From the NCBI GenBank assembly GCA_017544835.1, contig JAFYDI010000046.1, positions 1 to 39,959 of the forward strand: 39,959 nucleotides of DNA. The letters run 5' to 3'. Below the pieces are notes generated by a model that saw nothing but the letters and a program-made list of their open reading frames with translations, did no database searches and was not told where the DNA came from. The stretch comes from Lachnospiraceae bacterium. GTDB taxonomy: Bacteria > Bacillota > Clostridia > Lachnospirales > Lachnospiraceae. Below, piece by piece: positions 15,240 to 23,803 of the stretch. The translations under genes and the position numbers were made by a program. Position 1 is the first letter of the stretch. Every line of letters begins with the position of its first letter.

Positions 15240-17263
15240 AAAAGACAGGAAAGAAATTTACGGCAATAATTGTTTCGCTTGCAGTTGTAGCGGGAAGCAC
15301 AATCGGTGCTTTTGCGGCCGAGAAGGCGGGCGTTACCAATGAATATTTATCATATGCGGAGGAAAAAGAAAAAACTTCCGTTGAAACCACAGCAGATGAA
15401 ACAGCCACTGAGAACGATACAGCAGCTTCCGAAGAAGATATTTCCAATGACGAAGTGGTATATGTATTCACCGATTCAAACGGCAGCGTAGAAAAGGTTA
15501 TGGACAGCATCTGGATTAAGGACGGAGAGGATAAGACTCAGACAGAAGCCGATGCCGATCTTCCTCTTGCAGTAAGCGTTAAGTATTCACTTGACGGTCG
15601 CGATGTAGCACCCGAGAACCTTTCGGGTAAGAGCGGACATTTGGCAGCAACGGTTTCTTTTACCAATAATCGTTATGAGTATAAGGAAATCAACGGTAAC
15701 AAAGAGAAGATTTATGTTCCGTTCCTTGCAAGCGCAGTAACCGCACTTGACGGAGAAAAGTTTAGTAACGTAACCGTTTCAAACGGACGTGTAATTAACG
15801 ACGGAGCAAGATATGCTGTTGTGGGCATTGCACTTCCCGGACTTAAAGAAGACCTTGATATAAGCGCAGGAGAGGTTGAAATCCCCGAGTCAATCACCAT
15901 CGAAGCCGACGTTACGGATTTTGATGAGTTTGGAATGTACCTTCTTGTAACCAACAGTGTATTTAATGATATCGATATCGACACCACCGAAAAGATGGAC
16001 GAGCTTCGCGAGGATTTGGGCAAGATAGACGATGCAATGGAAGCACTTATGAATGGTTCCGACGAGCTTTACGACGGATTGTCAAAGCTCCTTGACGGTG
16101 CCAATAAATTCGGCGACGGAATGAATCAGTTATCCAACGGACTTAACACTTTGGATTCCAATTCACAGGCACTTGTGGACGGCTCCAAGCAGGTATTTAA
16201 TACATTACTTGCCACAGCTTCCGAGCAGCTTAAGGCTTCGGGCATCAACGTAGGCAATCTTACAATCGAGAATTACGGCACTGTACTTACAAGCGTTGTA
16301 TCCGAAGGATATGCCAAGAAGCTTGCATACAGCACAGTCGAAGCCAAGGTCAAAGAAAACGAAGGCGTAATCAGAGACAAAGTTACCGAAGCAGTTAACG
16401 CACAGGTTGAATCGGGCGTAGAAGAAGCAGTTAAAGCAGGCGTTGTCGAGAAGGTTACCGCAGCTGTAAGAGCACAGGTTGAGCCTGAGGTAGTAAAAGC
16501 CGTTAAGGCAGGCGTCAAAGAAAAGGTTGTTGCAGGCGTTGCGGCTAAGATGGGTATTACCACAGAGCAGGTTCTTGCTTCACCGGAAGCTTCGGCTATG
16601 GTAGATCAGACGGTTGAAGCTCAGATGGCTTCAGATGAAGTAAAGGCTATGATAGCCGCACAGACCGATGCACAGATGGCTTCAGACACCATCAAGGCAA
16701 CAATCGATACCAACGTAGCTGAGCAGATGGCTTCTTCCGAAGTGCAGGCTCTTATCGAATCCACCAAGGCAAGCAAACTTTCTTCCGACGAAGTTAAGGG
16801 CATTATCGATGCCAAGACACAGGAAACGGTAAACGCCAAGATTTCAGAGTACGAGAACTCGCCCGAAGTACAGGCACAGATTTCCGCAGGCGATAAGAAG
16901 ATTCTTGACCTTAAGGCATCTTTGGATAGCTACAACACATATTATCAGGGCGTTATCGCTTATACCGGCGGCGTATCCAAAGCCAATGCCGGCGCCAAGG
17001 AACTTAACAAGAACATGCCCGAACTTGTTAAAGGCATTCAGGCACTTAAGGACGGCGAAAAAAAGCTTTCCGACGGCTTAACACAGTTTAACGACGAAGG
17101 CGTTGTAAAGCTTAACGACCTTGTAAACACCACTCTTGAAGGAATGGTTGAAAGATTTAACACCGTCAAGGAAGTATCCAAGGACTACGCTTCCTACGGA
17201 GCAGACGGCGAAACAGTAAATGACGGAGTTAAGTTTATCTACAAGATTAAGACCGTCAGATAA
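15236..17263 (+). CDS. Secreted, repeat-rich helical rod protein with xxxLxxG heptads (MMPL partner)
   Basis: 675 residues. A signal peptide (MKKTGKKFTAIIVSLAVVAG...AFA, likely cut near residue 28) leads to an acidic Ser/Thr-rich linker (30-80), then a beta-rich domain (about 95-245). After that come Leu/Gly heptads of the xxxLxxG type (SDELYDGLSKLLDGANKFGD, about 274-325), a long Ala/Val/Glu helix with tandem repeats (about 375-540), and a second xxxLxxG block (about 590-630). There is no C-terminal anchor or LPXTG. xxxLxxG repeats are known from YhgE/Pip and EsaA/YueB envelope proteins, where they form extracellular stalks. The ATG overlaps the MMPL stop by 4 nt, so it is almost certainly a dedicated partner of that transporter. 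I infer a stalk or adaptor across the thick wall; no function is established. Confidence 0.8.
   Translation: MKKTGKKFTAIIVSLAVVAGSTIGAFAAEKAGVTNEYLSYAEEKEKTSVETTADETATENDTAASEEDISNDEVVYVFTDSNGSVEKVMDSIWIKDGEDKTQTEADADLPLAVSVKYSLDGRDVAPENLSGKSGHLAATVSFTNNRYEYKEINGNKEKIYVPFLASAVTALDGEKFSNVTVSNGRVINDGARYAVVGIALPGLKEDLDISAGEVEIPESITIEADVTDFDEFGMYLLVTNSVFNDIDIDTTEKMDELREDLGKIDDAMEALMNGSDELYDGLSKLLDGANKFGDGMNQLSNGLNTLDSNSQALVDGSKQVFNTLLATASEQLKASGINVGNLTIENYGTVLTSVVSEGYAKKLAYSTVEAKVKENEGVIRDKVTEAVNAQVESGVEEAVKAGVVEKVTAAVRAQVEPEVVKAVKAGVKEKVVAGVAAKMGITTEQVLASPEASAMVDQTVEAQMASDEVKAMIAAQTDAQMASDTIKATIDTNVAEQMASSEVQALIESTKASKLSSDEVKGIIDAKTQETVNAKISEYENSPEVQAQISAGDKKILDLKASLDSYNTYYQGVIAYTGGVSKANAGAKELNKNMPELVKGIQALKDGEKKLSDGLTQFNDEGVVKLNDLVNTTLEGMVERFNTVKEVSKDYASYGADGETVNDGVKFIYKIKTVR
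16382..16525 (+). repeat. Two tandem 72-bp (24-residue) coding repeats
   Basis: Positions 16382-16453 and 16454-16525 encode VTEAVNAQVESGVEEAV... and VTAAVRAQVEPEVVKAV..., two copies of a 24-residue helical unit ending KAGVxEK. They are in frame and lie inside the secreted rod protein. Confidence 0.8.
16571..16825 (+). repeat. Five tandem 51-bp (17-residue) coding repeats
   Basis: Units start at 16571, 16622, 16673, 16724 and 16775, each exactly 51 bp. They encode variants of xMASxEVKAMIxxxxxx (QMASDEVKAMIAAQTDA, QMASDTIKATIDTNVAE, QMASSEVQALIESTKAS, KLSSDEVKGIIDAKTQE; the first copy, VLASPEASAMVDQTVEA, is the most divergent). The DNA word CAGATGGCTTC recurs at the start of the middle three copies, pointing to recent duplication. 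Confidence 0.85.
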
Positions 17264-17297
17264 AGGACAGCCAATACATTTCTCTCTCTTATATATG

Positions 17298-17340
17298 GGT
17301 TCCGGCGACTCATCAAACGGTGGGTTGCCGGACCTTTTTC
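17298..17340 (+). terminator. Rho-independent terminator after the DUF308-MMPL-rod operon
   Basis: Stem TCCGGC (17301-17306) / GCCGGA (17327-17332), extended by GGT/ACC with one bulged T, and followed by CTTTTTC. It lies 35 nt after the rod-protein stop and separates the module from the apt cluster. Confidence 0.8.
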
Positions 17341-17379
17341 TTTGGCCGTAACAAAACTGTTATACTAATGAAAAAAAAC

Positions 17380-17408
17380 TTTACTAAAAATGTTAACGAT
17401 AATATAAT
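17380..17408 (+). promoter_or_regulatory. Predicted sigma-A promoter of apt
   Basis: TTTACT (17380-17385, four of six consensus bases), a 17-base spacer, and a perfect TATAAT (17403-17408). An A-tract (17371-17379) just upstream could act as an UP-like element. Transcription would start near 17415, giving a roughly 50-nt leader. Confidence 0.6.
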
Positions 17409-17464
17409 ATTATGGTATTTGTCAGTAGAATGCCTTGCGGCATTTCAGACAGGAGGAGTTTAGT

Positions 17465-17989
17465 ATGAAAAAATTAGAAGAATATGTAAGAAGCATTCCC
17501 GATTTTCCGGAACCCGGCATTATTTTCAGGGATATTACCAGTGTGCTTCAGGACGCAGACGGATTGACACTTGCAATCGATACCATGCAGGGTCTTATTA
17601 AAGATCTTGACTTTGACGTAGTGGTAGGTCCCGAGTCCAGAGGTTTTATTTTCGGTACCCCCATCGCATATATCAATAAGAAACCTTTTGTTCTTATCCG
17701 TAAGAAGGGTAAGCTTCCCTGCGAGACCGTATCCAAGGAATATGCTCTTGAGTACGGCACAGCCACCATCGAGATTCACAAGGATGCCATCAAGCCCGGT
17801 CAGAAGGTTTTAATCGTTGACGACCTTATCGCTACAGGCGGCACCACACAGGCTATGATCGAGCTTATCGAATCACTCGGCGGCAAGGTAGTGGGCGTTG
17901 TAGTGCTTATGGAGCTTGCAGGACTCGAAGGACGTAAGAAGATTAACAACGTTCCTTTGTTCTCAGCTATTACATACCCCGGCAAATAA
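17465..17989 (+). CDS. apt: Adenine phosphoribosyltransferase
   Basis: A 174-residue type I phosphoribosyltransferase that salvages adenine to AMP using PRPP. Visible are the N-terminal IPDFPEPGIIFRDIT block, the flexible loop with RKKGKLPCETVSKEYALEYG, and the PRPP-binding motif VLIVDDLIATGGTT (about residues 117-130). I chose the ATG at 17465 because AGGAGG at 17451-17456 stands 8 nt before it; a longer in-frame TTG at 17435 would put the ribosome-binding site inside the gene and adds residues not seen in the family. It is the first gene of the long + strand run and lies just ahead of rel, a conserved Firmicutes pairing. Confidence 0.95.
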   Translation: MKKLEEYVRSIPDFPEPGIIFRDITSVLQDADGLTLAIDTMQGLIKDLDFDVVVGPESRGFIFGTPIAYINKKPFVLIRKKGKLPCETVSKEYALEYGTATIEIHKDAIKPGQKVLIVDDLIATGGTTQAMIELIESLGGKVVGVVVLMELAGLEGRKKINNVPLFSAITYPGK

Positions 17990-18012
17990 AGAATTGAGTC
18001 GGAATAAGACCA

Positions 18013-18040
18013 TTGGACTTATTCGAAGACGACCGATAAT
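18013..18040 (+). promoter_or_regulatory. Possible weak promoter upstream of rel
   Basis: TTGGAC (18013-18018), a 16-base spacer, then GATAAT (18035-18040), within the 93-bp apt-rel gap. The -35 is poor. The same gap holds a 7-bp hairpin (GAATAAG/CTTATTC, 18002-18024) without a T-tract, so apt-rel read-through is also possible. Confidence 0.25.
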
Positions 18041-18082
18041 AAAGCGCTTAAGCAGTTTATTATATTTACGGAAGGCTTTTTC

Positions 18083-20434
18083 ATGGAACCTGAGATTATT
18101 AACAATCCTTTGGAAGAAGAAAAAGTTAATAATGAAGCGACCGATGATTCTTTTGTCATTGACGACGGCAGAATCGAATCGTTAGGCGAGTATATAAGTC
18201 CCGAGGAACTCTACAAGGACCTTATTTATCGTGTCCAGAAATATCATCCAAACGGCGATATTTCCATGATTGAGAAAGCCTATAAGATGGCCAACGACGC
18301 GCATCTTAATCAGCATCGTAAGTCGGGTGAGCCTTATATCATTCACCCTCTTTATGTGGCTAACGTTCTTGCTGACTTGGAACTCGACAAAGAAACCATT
18401 TGCGCAGGCCTTCTTCACGATGTGGTGGAAGACACCATCATCACCAAGGAAGAAATTGAGAAAGAATTCGGTCCCGACGTAGCCCTTCTCGTAGACGGTG
18501 TTACAAAGTTAAAACAGTTCCAGATGACCAATGCGGAGAATCCTTTAAGCCAGGACAAGGAGAAGCTTGAACTTCAGGCCGAGAACCTTCGTAAGATGTT
18601 CCTTGCAATGGCCAAGGATATAAGAGTCATCCTTATTAAGCTTGCGGACCGACTTCACAATATGCGTACCCTCGACCATATGCCACCCGAGAAGCAGCAG
18701 CGTATTGCAAGAGAGACGCTTGATATTTATTCTCCGATTGCGGACAGACTCGGTATTTCCCGTATTAAGGTCGAACTTGACGACCTTTCTCTTAAGTACC
18801 TTGAGCCCGAAGCATTCAAGGAATTAAACAGACTTATTACCGTAAGAAAGAGTGAGCGTGAAAAGTATATTCAGGATATCGTATCCGAAGTTTCCACTCA
18901 CATTAAGAATGCGGGCATCGAGGCAAGAATCGACGGCCGTGTTAAGCACTTTTTCAGTATTTATAAAAAGATGGTCAATCAGAACAAGACCATCGACCAG
19001 ATTTATGATTTATTCGCAGTGCGCATCATCGTTAAGTCGGTGCGTGACTGCTATGCGGCTTTGGGCGTAATTCATGAGATTTACAAGCCGATTCCCGGTC
19101 GTTTCAAGGATTATATAGCAATGCCCAAGCCCAATATGTATCAGTCTCTTCATACAACACTTATCGGTTCGTCGGGTCAGCCCTTCGAAATTCAGATAAG
19201 AACCGAAGAGATGCACAAAGAAGCCGAGTACGGTATCGCCGCCCACTGGAAGTACAAGGAAGTATCGGACGGCAAGAAAGTACCCGAGCAGGAAGAGGAG
19301 AAGCTTTCATGGCTTCGCCAGGTTCTTGAGTGGCAGAAGGACATGGCTGACAATAAGGAGTTTTTGGATTTACTTAAGTCAGACTTTGATTTGTTCAGTG
19401 ATTCCGTATACTGCTTTACACCTACCGGTGATGTTAAGAACCTTCCCGCAGGCAGTACGCCTATCGACTTTGCTTACAGCATTCATTCTGCCGTAGGTAA
19501 TAAGATGGTGGGCGCAAGAGTTAACGGACAGCTCGTTACCATCGACTACGTCATCAACAACGGTGACCGTGTCGAGATTATTACGTCCCAGAACTCCAAG
19601 GGACCTTCCCGCGACTGGCTTAACATAGTTAAATCCACTCAGGCCAAGAACAAGATTACCCAGTGGTTCAAAGCCGAGTACAAAGAGGACAATATCAGTA
19701 AGGGTAAGGATACGTTCCTTTCTTTCTGCAAGTCCCATTCCATTAATCCTTCGGATATTTTAATACCCGAATATATGGACTATATCATGCACAAGTACGG
19801 TTTCCGCGACTGGGATTCCGTATATGCGGCAATCGGCCACGGCGGTCTTAAGGAAGGTCAGATTATCAACAAGATGACCGAACTCTTAGAGGCTACCCGT
19901 CGTAAGAACATGTCCGATTCCGAGGTTGAAGAAGCCATCAACGACGCAGGCAAGATGCGTCCCAAGGAAAGGGTTGGCAAGAGCGGTATTGTGGTTAAGG
20001 GTATCCACGATGTTGCCGTAAGATTCTCCAAGTGCTGTTCACCTGTTCCGGGTGATGAGATTGTGGGCTTTGTAACAAGAAGTCGAGGCATTTCCATTCA
20101 CAGAACCGACTGTATCAACATACTGTCGCTTCCCGAGATGGACCGTGTGCGTTTAATCGACGCGGAATGGCAGAACAATGACGACATCAGCGGCAAGTAC
20201 CCTGTTGAGATTCGTATCTTTGCCAATAACCGTAACGGACTTTTGGCTGATATTTCTAAAGCATTAACAGAGAAGAACATAAGCATTATTTCCCTTAACA
20301 CACGTGTCAATAAGCAGGGTCTTGTTACCATGAACACTGCTTTTGAAATCGAGGGAAGAGATGCTCTTACCAGTATAATAGACAAGATTCGTGCCATTGA
20401 AAGTGTCATAGACATAGAAAGGACAAGAGGCTGA
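18083..20434 (+). CDS. rel: Bifunctional (p)ppGpp synthetase/hydrolase (Rel)
   Basis: 783 residues, long-RSH architecture. The HD hydrolase domain has HRKSGEPYIIHP (about residue 78) and the HD pair in LLHDVVEDT (about 112). The synthetase domain has YDLFAVRIIV, GRFKDYIAMPKPNMYQSLHT and the EIQIRTEEMH active-site strand. Then come a TGS domain (VYCFTPTGDVKNLPAGSTPIDFAY), the zinc-finger/helical region with CCSPVPGDEIVG, and a C-terminal ACT domain (VEIRIFANNRNGLLADI). It makes and degrades the alarmone (p)ppGpp on starved ribosomes. Both enzymatic domains keep their key residues, so it should be bifunctional. About 25 acidic residues precede the usual N-terminus. The stop TGA shares one base with the next ATG (20434). 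Confidence 0.96.
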   Translation: MEPEIINNPLEEEKVNNEATDDSFVIDDGRIESLGEYISPEELYKDLIYRVQKYHPNGDISMIEKAYKMANDAHLNQHRKSGEPYIIHPLYVANVLADLELDKETICAGLLHDVVEDTIITKEEIEKEFGPDVALLVDGVTKLKQFQMTNAENPLSQDKEKLELQAENLRKMFLAMAKDIRVILIKLADRLHNMRTLDHMPPEKQQRIARETLDIYSPIADRLGISRIKVELDDLSLKYLEPEAFKELNRLITVRKSEREKYIQDIVSEVSTHIKNAGIEARIDGRVKHFFSIYKKMVNQNKTIDQIYDLFAVRIIVKSVRDCYAALGVIHEIYKPIPGRFKDYIAMPKPNMYQSLHTTLIGSSGQPFEIQIRTEEMHKEAEYGIAAHWKYKEVSDGKKVPEQEEEKLSWLRQVLEWQKDMADNKEFLDLLKSDFDLFSDSVYCFTPTGDVKNLPAGSTPIDFAYSIHSAVGNKMVGARVNGQLVTIDYVINNGDRVEIITSQNSKGPSRDWLNIVKSTQAKNKITQWFKAEYKEDNISKGKDTFLSFCKSHSINPSDILIPEYMDYIMHKYGFRDWDSVYAAIGHGGLKEGQIINKMTELLEATRRKNMSDSEVEEAINDAGKMRPKERVGKSGIVVKGIHDVAVRFSKCCSPVPGDEIVGFVTRSRGISIHRTDCINILSLPEMDRVRLIDAEWQNNDDISGKYPVEIRIFANNRNGLLADISKALTEKNISIISLNTRVNKQGLVTMNTAFEIEGRDALTSIIDKIRAIESVIDIERTRG

Positions 20435-21063
20435 TGGGAGACATTAAAATCGGACGCATACCCCTTGGATCCATGGGTACCAATTGCTATTTCGTATATA
20501 GAGAAGATGTTAAGGATGCTATAGTGTTCGACCCAGGCGACAATGGAGAGGCTCTTTACGATAAGCTTAAGGATAACGGCATTACGGTTAAGGCCATTTT
20601 CTTAACTCACGGCCACTTCGACCATATATACGGAGTTAAGGCACTTAAGGAGAAATCCGGCGCCAAGGTTTACGCTTGCAAGGATGAGCTCGATTTGTTG
20701 AGAGATCCCGAGCTTAATGTTTCGGCTATGATGGGTCGTCTTGTAACTGTTGAGCCTGATGAACTATTTAAAGATGGCGACACTTACGACCTTTGTGACA
20801 TGACATTTCAGGTAATCGCAACTCCCGGCCATACTGCGGGAGGCGCATGTTTTTATTTTAAAGAAGCAGGTATTTTGGTTGTAGGAGATACACTTTTCGA
20901 GGGAAGCGTCGGCAGAACCGATTTTCCCACGGGCAGCATGAAGACACTTGTGGATTCCATTAACAAGAAGCTCATGGAACTTCCCGACAACACGAGAGTT
21001 TATCCCGGCCACGGCGGCACCACCACAATCGGTGACGAAAGGCAGAACAATCCGTTTTTATAA
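20434..21063 (+). CDS. MBL-fold metallo-hydrolase (glyoxalase II-like)
   Basis: 209 residues with the metallo-beta-lactamase metal motif THGHFDH (His59, His61, Asp63, His64), a second His in ATPGHTAGG, the bridging Asp in VVGDTLF, and the last His in YPGHGG. The short length and absence of the C-terminal substrate domain place it in the small YcbL/GloB-like group, usually described as hydroxyacylglutathione hydrolase-like but with uncertain substrates in bacteria lacking glutathione. It starts on the last base of rel and ends 3 nt before hemZ; rel-MBL-hemZ-hisS is a recurrent clostridial order. Function beyond metal-dependent hydrolysis is not determinable here. Confidence 0.88.
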   Translation: MGDIKIGRIPLGSMGTNCYFVYREDVKDAIVFDPGDNGEALYDKLKDNGITVKAIFLTHGHFDHIYGVKALKEKSGAKVYACKDELDLLRDPELNVSAMMGRLVTVEPDELFKDGDTYDLCDMTFQVIATPGHTAGGACFYFKEAGILVVGDTLFEGSVGRTDFPTGSMKTLVDSINKKLMELPDNTRVYPGHGGTTTIGDERQNNPFL

Positions 21064-21066
21064 GTA

Positions 21067-22506
21067 ATGATTGCAGTAACTATTAACGAGGCTAAATTTG
21101 AATACGACATTCACTCTCTTGTGAAGGCTTTTTATCCTTCGCATGAGGTTAAAGTGATTCTTAAGGGAGCGCAGGAGATTGCGGACGCTGACTTGCATTT
21201 CGATGTTGTGTACGGTGTCGGCGAGTTTTCTTTGGCCGAGGGCGATACGGTGCTTATGAAGGAGCCTGTGTGCGACAATCCTTCAAGAATCGATGAGAAG
21301 AATGCCGTTAAGAGACTTGTATATAAAGCATTGTCTCATAAATTGGGCAAGACCCTTGCCTGGGGAGATTTGACCGGTATAAGACCCACGAAGATTCCCC
21401 GTAAGATGCTCGATGAAGGTAAGACGGAGAGTGAGATTCTTTCGTACATGAAGGATACTTACTTAATCGGCGATGAGAAGGCAGACCTGGCGCTTGATAT
21501 TGCCAAGCGTGAGCGTGAGATTCTTAAGCCGTTAAGAGAGAAGGGCTATTCGATTTATATCGGTATTCCTTTCTGCCCTACGACTTGCCTATATTGCTCT
21601 TTTACATCCAATCCCATAGCGATGTGGAGAGGCAGAGTAGATGATTATTTAAAGGCTCTGGAACGTGAAATCGAGTTTACCGCAGAGGCTCGAAAAGGCC
21701 AGATAATCGATACGCTTTATATCGGAGGCGGTACGCCTACGACGCTTAGTGCGACGGAGCTTGACCGATTGCTTACATATATTGAGACTAAGCTTGATCT
21801 TAGCAATCTTCTTGAGTATACGGTGGAAGCAGGCAGAGCCGATTCCATTACAAAGGATAAGTTGCAGGTGTTATTTAATCATAAAGTTACCAGAATCAGC
21901 GTTAATCCCCAGACCATGAATCAGAAGACGCTTGATTTAATCGGCAGACGACATACGGTCGAGGATGTGGTGAGAGCCTTTAACGATGCAAGAGACGCAG
22001 GCTTTACGAATATCAACACAGACATTATTCTGGGGCTTCCCGGCGAAGGCGCTACGGAAGTTACCCATACGATAGAAGAGCTTGTTAAGCTTAAGCCCGA
22101 TTCCCTTACGGTCCATTCGCTCGCGATTAAGCGAGGGTCAAGATTATATGAATGGATTATTGAGAACGGATATGCTACTATGGTTAATACCGACGAGACC
22201 ATGAAGATTGCCATGGAGGGTGCAGGTCGTCTTGATATGAAGCCTTATTACCTCTACAGGCAAAAGAACATGGCAGGCAACTTCGAGAACACCGGCTACG
22301 CCCGTGAAGGGTGCTTTGGCATTTACAATATCCTCATCATGGAGGAACTTGAGCCGATAGTTGCCATGGGACCGGGAAGCGTTTCCAAGGTTATTACCAA
22401 GGAAGGTAAGCTTGTACGAAGCGACAATGTCAAGGACATCGCCGAGTACATTAACCGTATAGACGAAATGATTACACGTAAAAAAGATTTATTTGCACTT
22501 GAATAG
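21067..22506 (+). CDS. hemZ: Radical SAM coproporphyrinogen dehydrogenase HemZ
   Basis: 479 residues. The radical-SAM cluster motif CPTTCLYC (Cys170, Cys174, Cys177) is followed by Gly-rich IGGGTPTTL, the VEAGRADSITKDKL strand and RISVNPQTMNQKTLDLIGRRH, as in HemZ/HemN-like proteins. The first 150 residues form the N-terminal domain specific to HemZ (TGIRPTKIPRKMLDEG motif). HemZ is annotated as an oxygen-independent coproporphyrinogen III dehydrogenase. Its role in bacteria without full heme synthesis is doubtful, and no other heme gene is in this window. The position between the MBL gene and hisS is conserved in clostridia. No clear ribosome-binding site is visible; coupling to the gene 3 nt upstream is likely. 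Confidence 0.9.
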   Translation: MIAVTINEAKFEYDIHSLVKAFYPSHEVKVILKGAQEIADADLHFDVVYGVGEFSLAEGDTVLMKEPVCDNPSRIDEKNAVKRLVYKALSHKLGKTLAWGDLTGIRPTKIPRKMLDEGKTESEILSYMKDTYLIGDEKADLALDIAKREREILKPLREKGYSIYIGIPFCPTTCLYCSFTSNPIAMWRGRVDDYLKALEREIEFTAEARKGQIIDTLYIGGGTPTTLSATELDRLLTYIETKLDLSNLLEYTVEAGRADSITKDKLQVLFNHKVTRISVNPQTMNQKTLDLIGRRHTVEDVVRAFNDARDAGFTNINTDIILGLPGEGATEVTHTIEELVKLKPDSLTVHSLAIKRGSRLYEWIIENGYATMVNTDETMKIAMEGAGRLDMKPYYLYRQKNMAGNFENTGYAREGCFGIYNILIMEELEPIVAMGPGSVSKVITKEGKLVRSDNVKDIAEYINRIDEMITRKKDLFALE

Positions 22507-22521
22507 AAAGGTATATATATC

Positions 22522-23778
22522 ATGGCATTAGTTAAGAAGCCGGTTACCGGCATGAAGGAGATCCTTCCCAAAGAGATGCTTATCAGAGATTACGTTCAGA
22601 GAGTAATCAAGGATACGTATTCTTCTTTTGGATTTACACAGATTGAAACCCCTTGTCTTGAAGACATTAAGAATCTTTGCTCCAAGCAGGGCGGTGAGAA
22701 TGAAAAGCTTATTTTTAAAGTATTAAAGAGAGGCGAGAAGCTTAATCTTGAGACCGCTAAGTCGGAAGAGGACTTAACCGATATGGGTTTAAGATACGAC
22801 TTAACCGTACCGCTTGTAAGATTTTACTCCAATAACTCCGCTAACCTTCCCACACCTTTTAAAGCATTGCAGATGGGTAACGTATGGCGTGCGGACAGAC
22901 CTCAGAGAGGCAGATACCGCCAGTTCATGCAGTGCGACATAGATATTTTCGGTGAGGCTACCAACATGGCCGAAATCGAGCTTATCCTTGCCACCACCAC
23001 AACCCTTGGAAAGATTGGCTTTAAGAACTTTGAAATCAGAATCAACGACAGACGCATGCTTAAGGCTATGGCTATGTATGCAGGCTTCCCCGAGGACAGA
23101 TTCGACACAAGCTGCATCGTACTTGATAAGCTTGATAAAATCGGTCTTGACGGCGTGAAGGCTGAACTTATCGAAGAAGGCTTTACTGAAGAGTCTGTTG
23201 AGAAATACGTTAAGTTATTCGACGGAATCGGTGCGGATGCCGATGCTGTAAGAGCCCTTAAGGGTACGCTTGGCGAGTTTCTTTCCGAAGATGTGGTTAA
23301 CAATCTTACAGAGATTATTGAAAGCGTTGAGTCTGTTAAGAAGGCGGACTTTAAGATGGTATTCGATCCTTCACTCGTAAGAGGAATGGGTTATTATACA
23401 GGTACTATTTTTGAAATCGCACTTCCCGAATTCGGCGGCGCATGCGGCGGTGGCGGAAGATACGATAAGATGGTAGGCAATTTCACAGGCACAGACGTAC
23501 CCGCCTGCGGATTCTCCATCGGATTTGAGAGAATCGTGCTTCTTCTTATGGAGCAGGATTTCAAGATTCCGGGAATCGGTGAGAAGGTAGCTTACCTTGT
23601 AGAGAAGGACATGCCCAAGGCTCGTTACTGTGAGGTGCTTGAAGAGGCTATGAAGGCTCGGGCAGATGGTAAGCAGGTTTTGGTTACAAAGATGAATAAG
23701 AATAAGAAATTCCAGAAGGAACAGCTTTCGGCAGAGGGCTATGAGACCTTTAAGGAGTTTTACGTTAATCCCCTGTAG
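22522..23778 (+). CDS. hisS: Histidyl-tRNA synthetase
   Basis: A 418-residue class II synthetase that charges tRNA-His. It starts ALVKKPVTGMKEILP (family N-terminus). Class II motif 1 is near FTQIETPCLED; motif 2 is WRADRPQRGRYRQFMQCDIDIFG; the histidine-specific signature LVRGMGYYTGTIFEI follows; motif 3 is CGFSIGFERIV. The final 90 residues are the anticodon-binding domain (AYLVEKDMPKARYCEVLEEAM). Length is normal. An AGAAAGG site precedes the ATG. The aspS gene that usually follows in clostridia is absent here; a DUF21/CBS membrane-protein gene takes its place 25 nt downstream. Confidence 0.95.
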   Translation: MALVKKPVTGMKEILPKEMLIRDYVQRVIKDTYSSFGFTQIETPCLEDIKNLCSKQGGENEKLIFKVLKRGEKLNLETAKSEEDLTDMGLRYDLTVPLVRFYSNNSANLPTPFKALQMGNVWRADRPQRGRYRQFMQCDIDIFGEATNMAEIELILATTTTLGKIGFKNFEIRINDRRMLKAMAMYAGFPEDRFDTSCIVLDKLDKIGLDGVKAELIEEGFTEESVEKYVKLFDGIGADADAVRALKGTLGEFLSEDVVNNLTEIIESVESVKKADFKMVFDPSLVRGMGYYTGTIFEIALPEFGGACGGGGRYDKMVGNFTGTDVPACGFSIGFERIVLLLMEQDFKIPGIGEKVAYLVEKDMPKARYCEVLEEAMKARADGKQVLVTKMNKNKKFQKEQLSAEGYETFKEFYVNPL

Positions 23779-23803
23779 TCACAGGTGATGAAAGGAGAAT
23801 TTT

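Noticed and set aside
17435-17464. TTG start extending apt by ten residues
   Set aside because: It would place the AGGAGG site inside the coding region. The ATG at 17465 has ideal spacing and matches the family N-terminus.
18002-18024. Hairpin GAATAAG/CTTATTC between apt and rel as a terminator or attenuator
   Set aside because: The stem is AT-rich and short and has no T-tract; rel follows apt in many Firmicutes as one unit.
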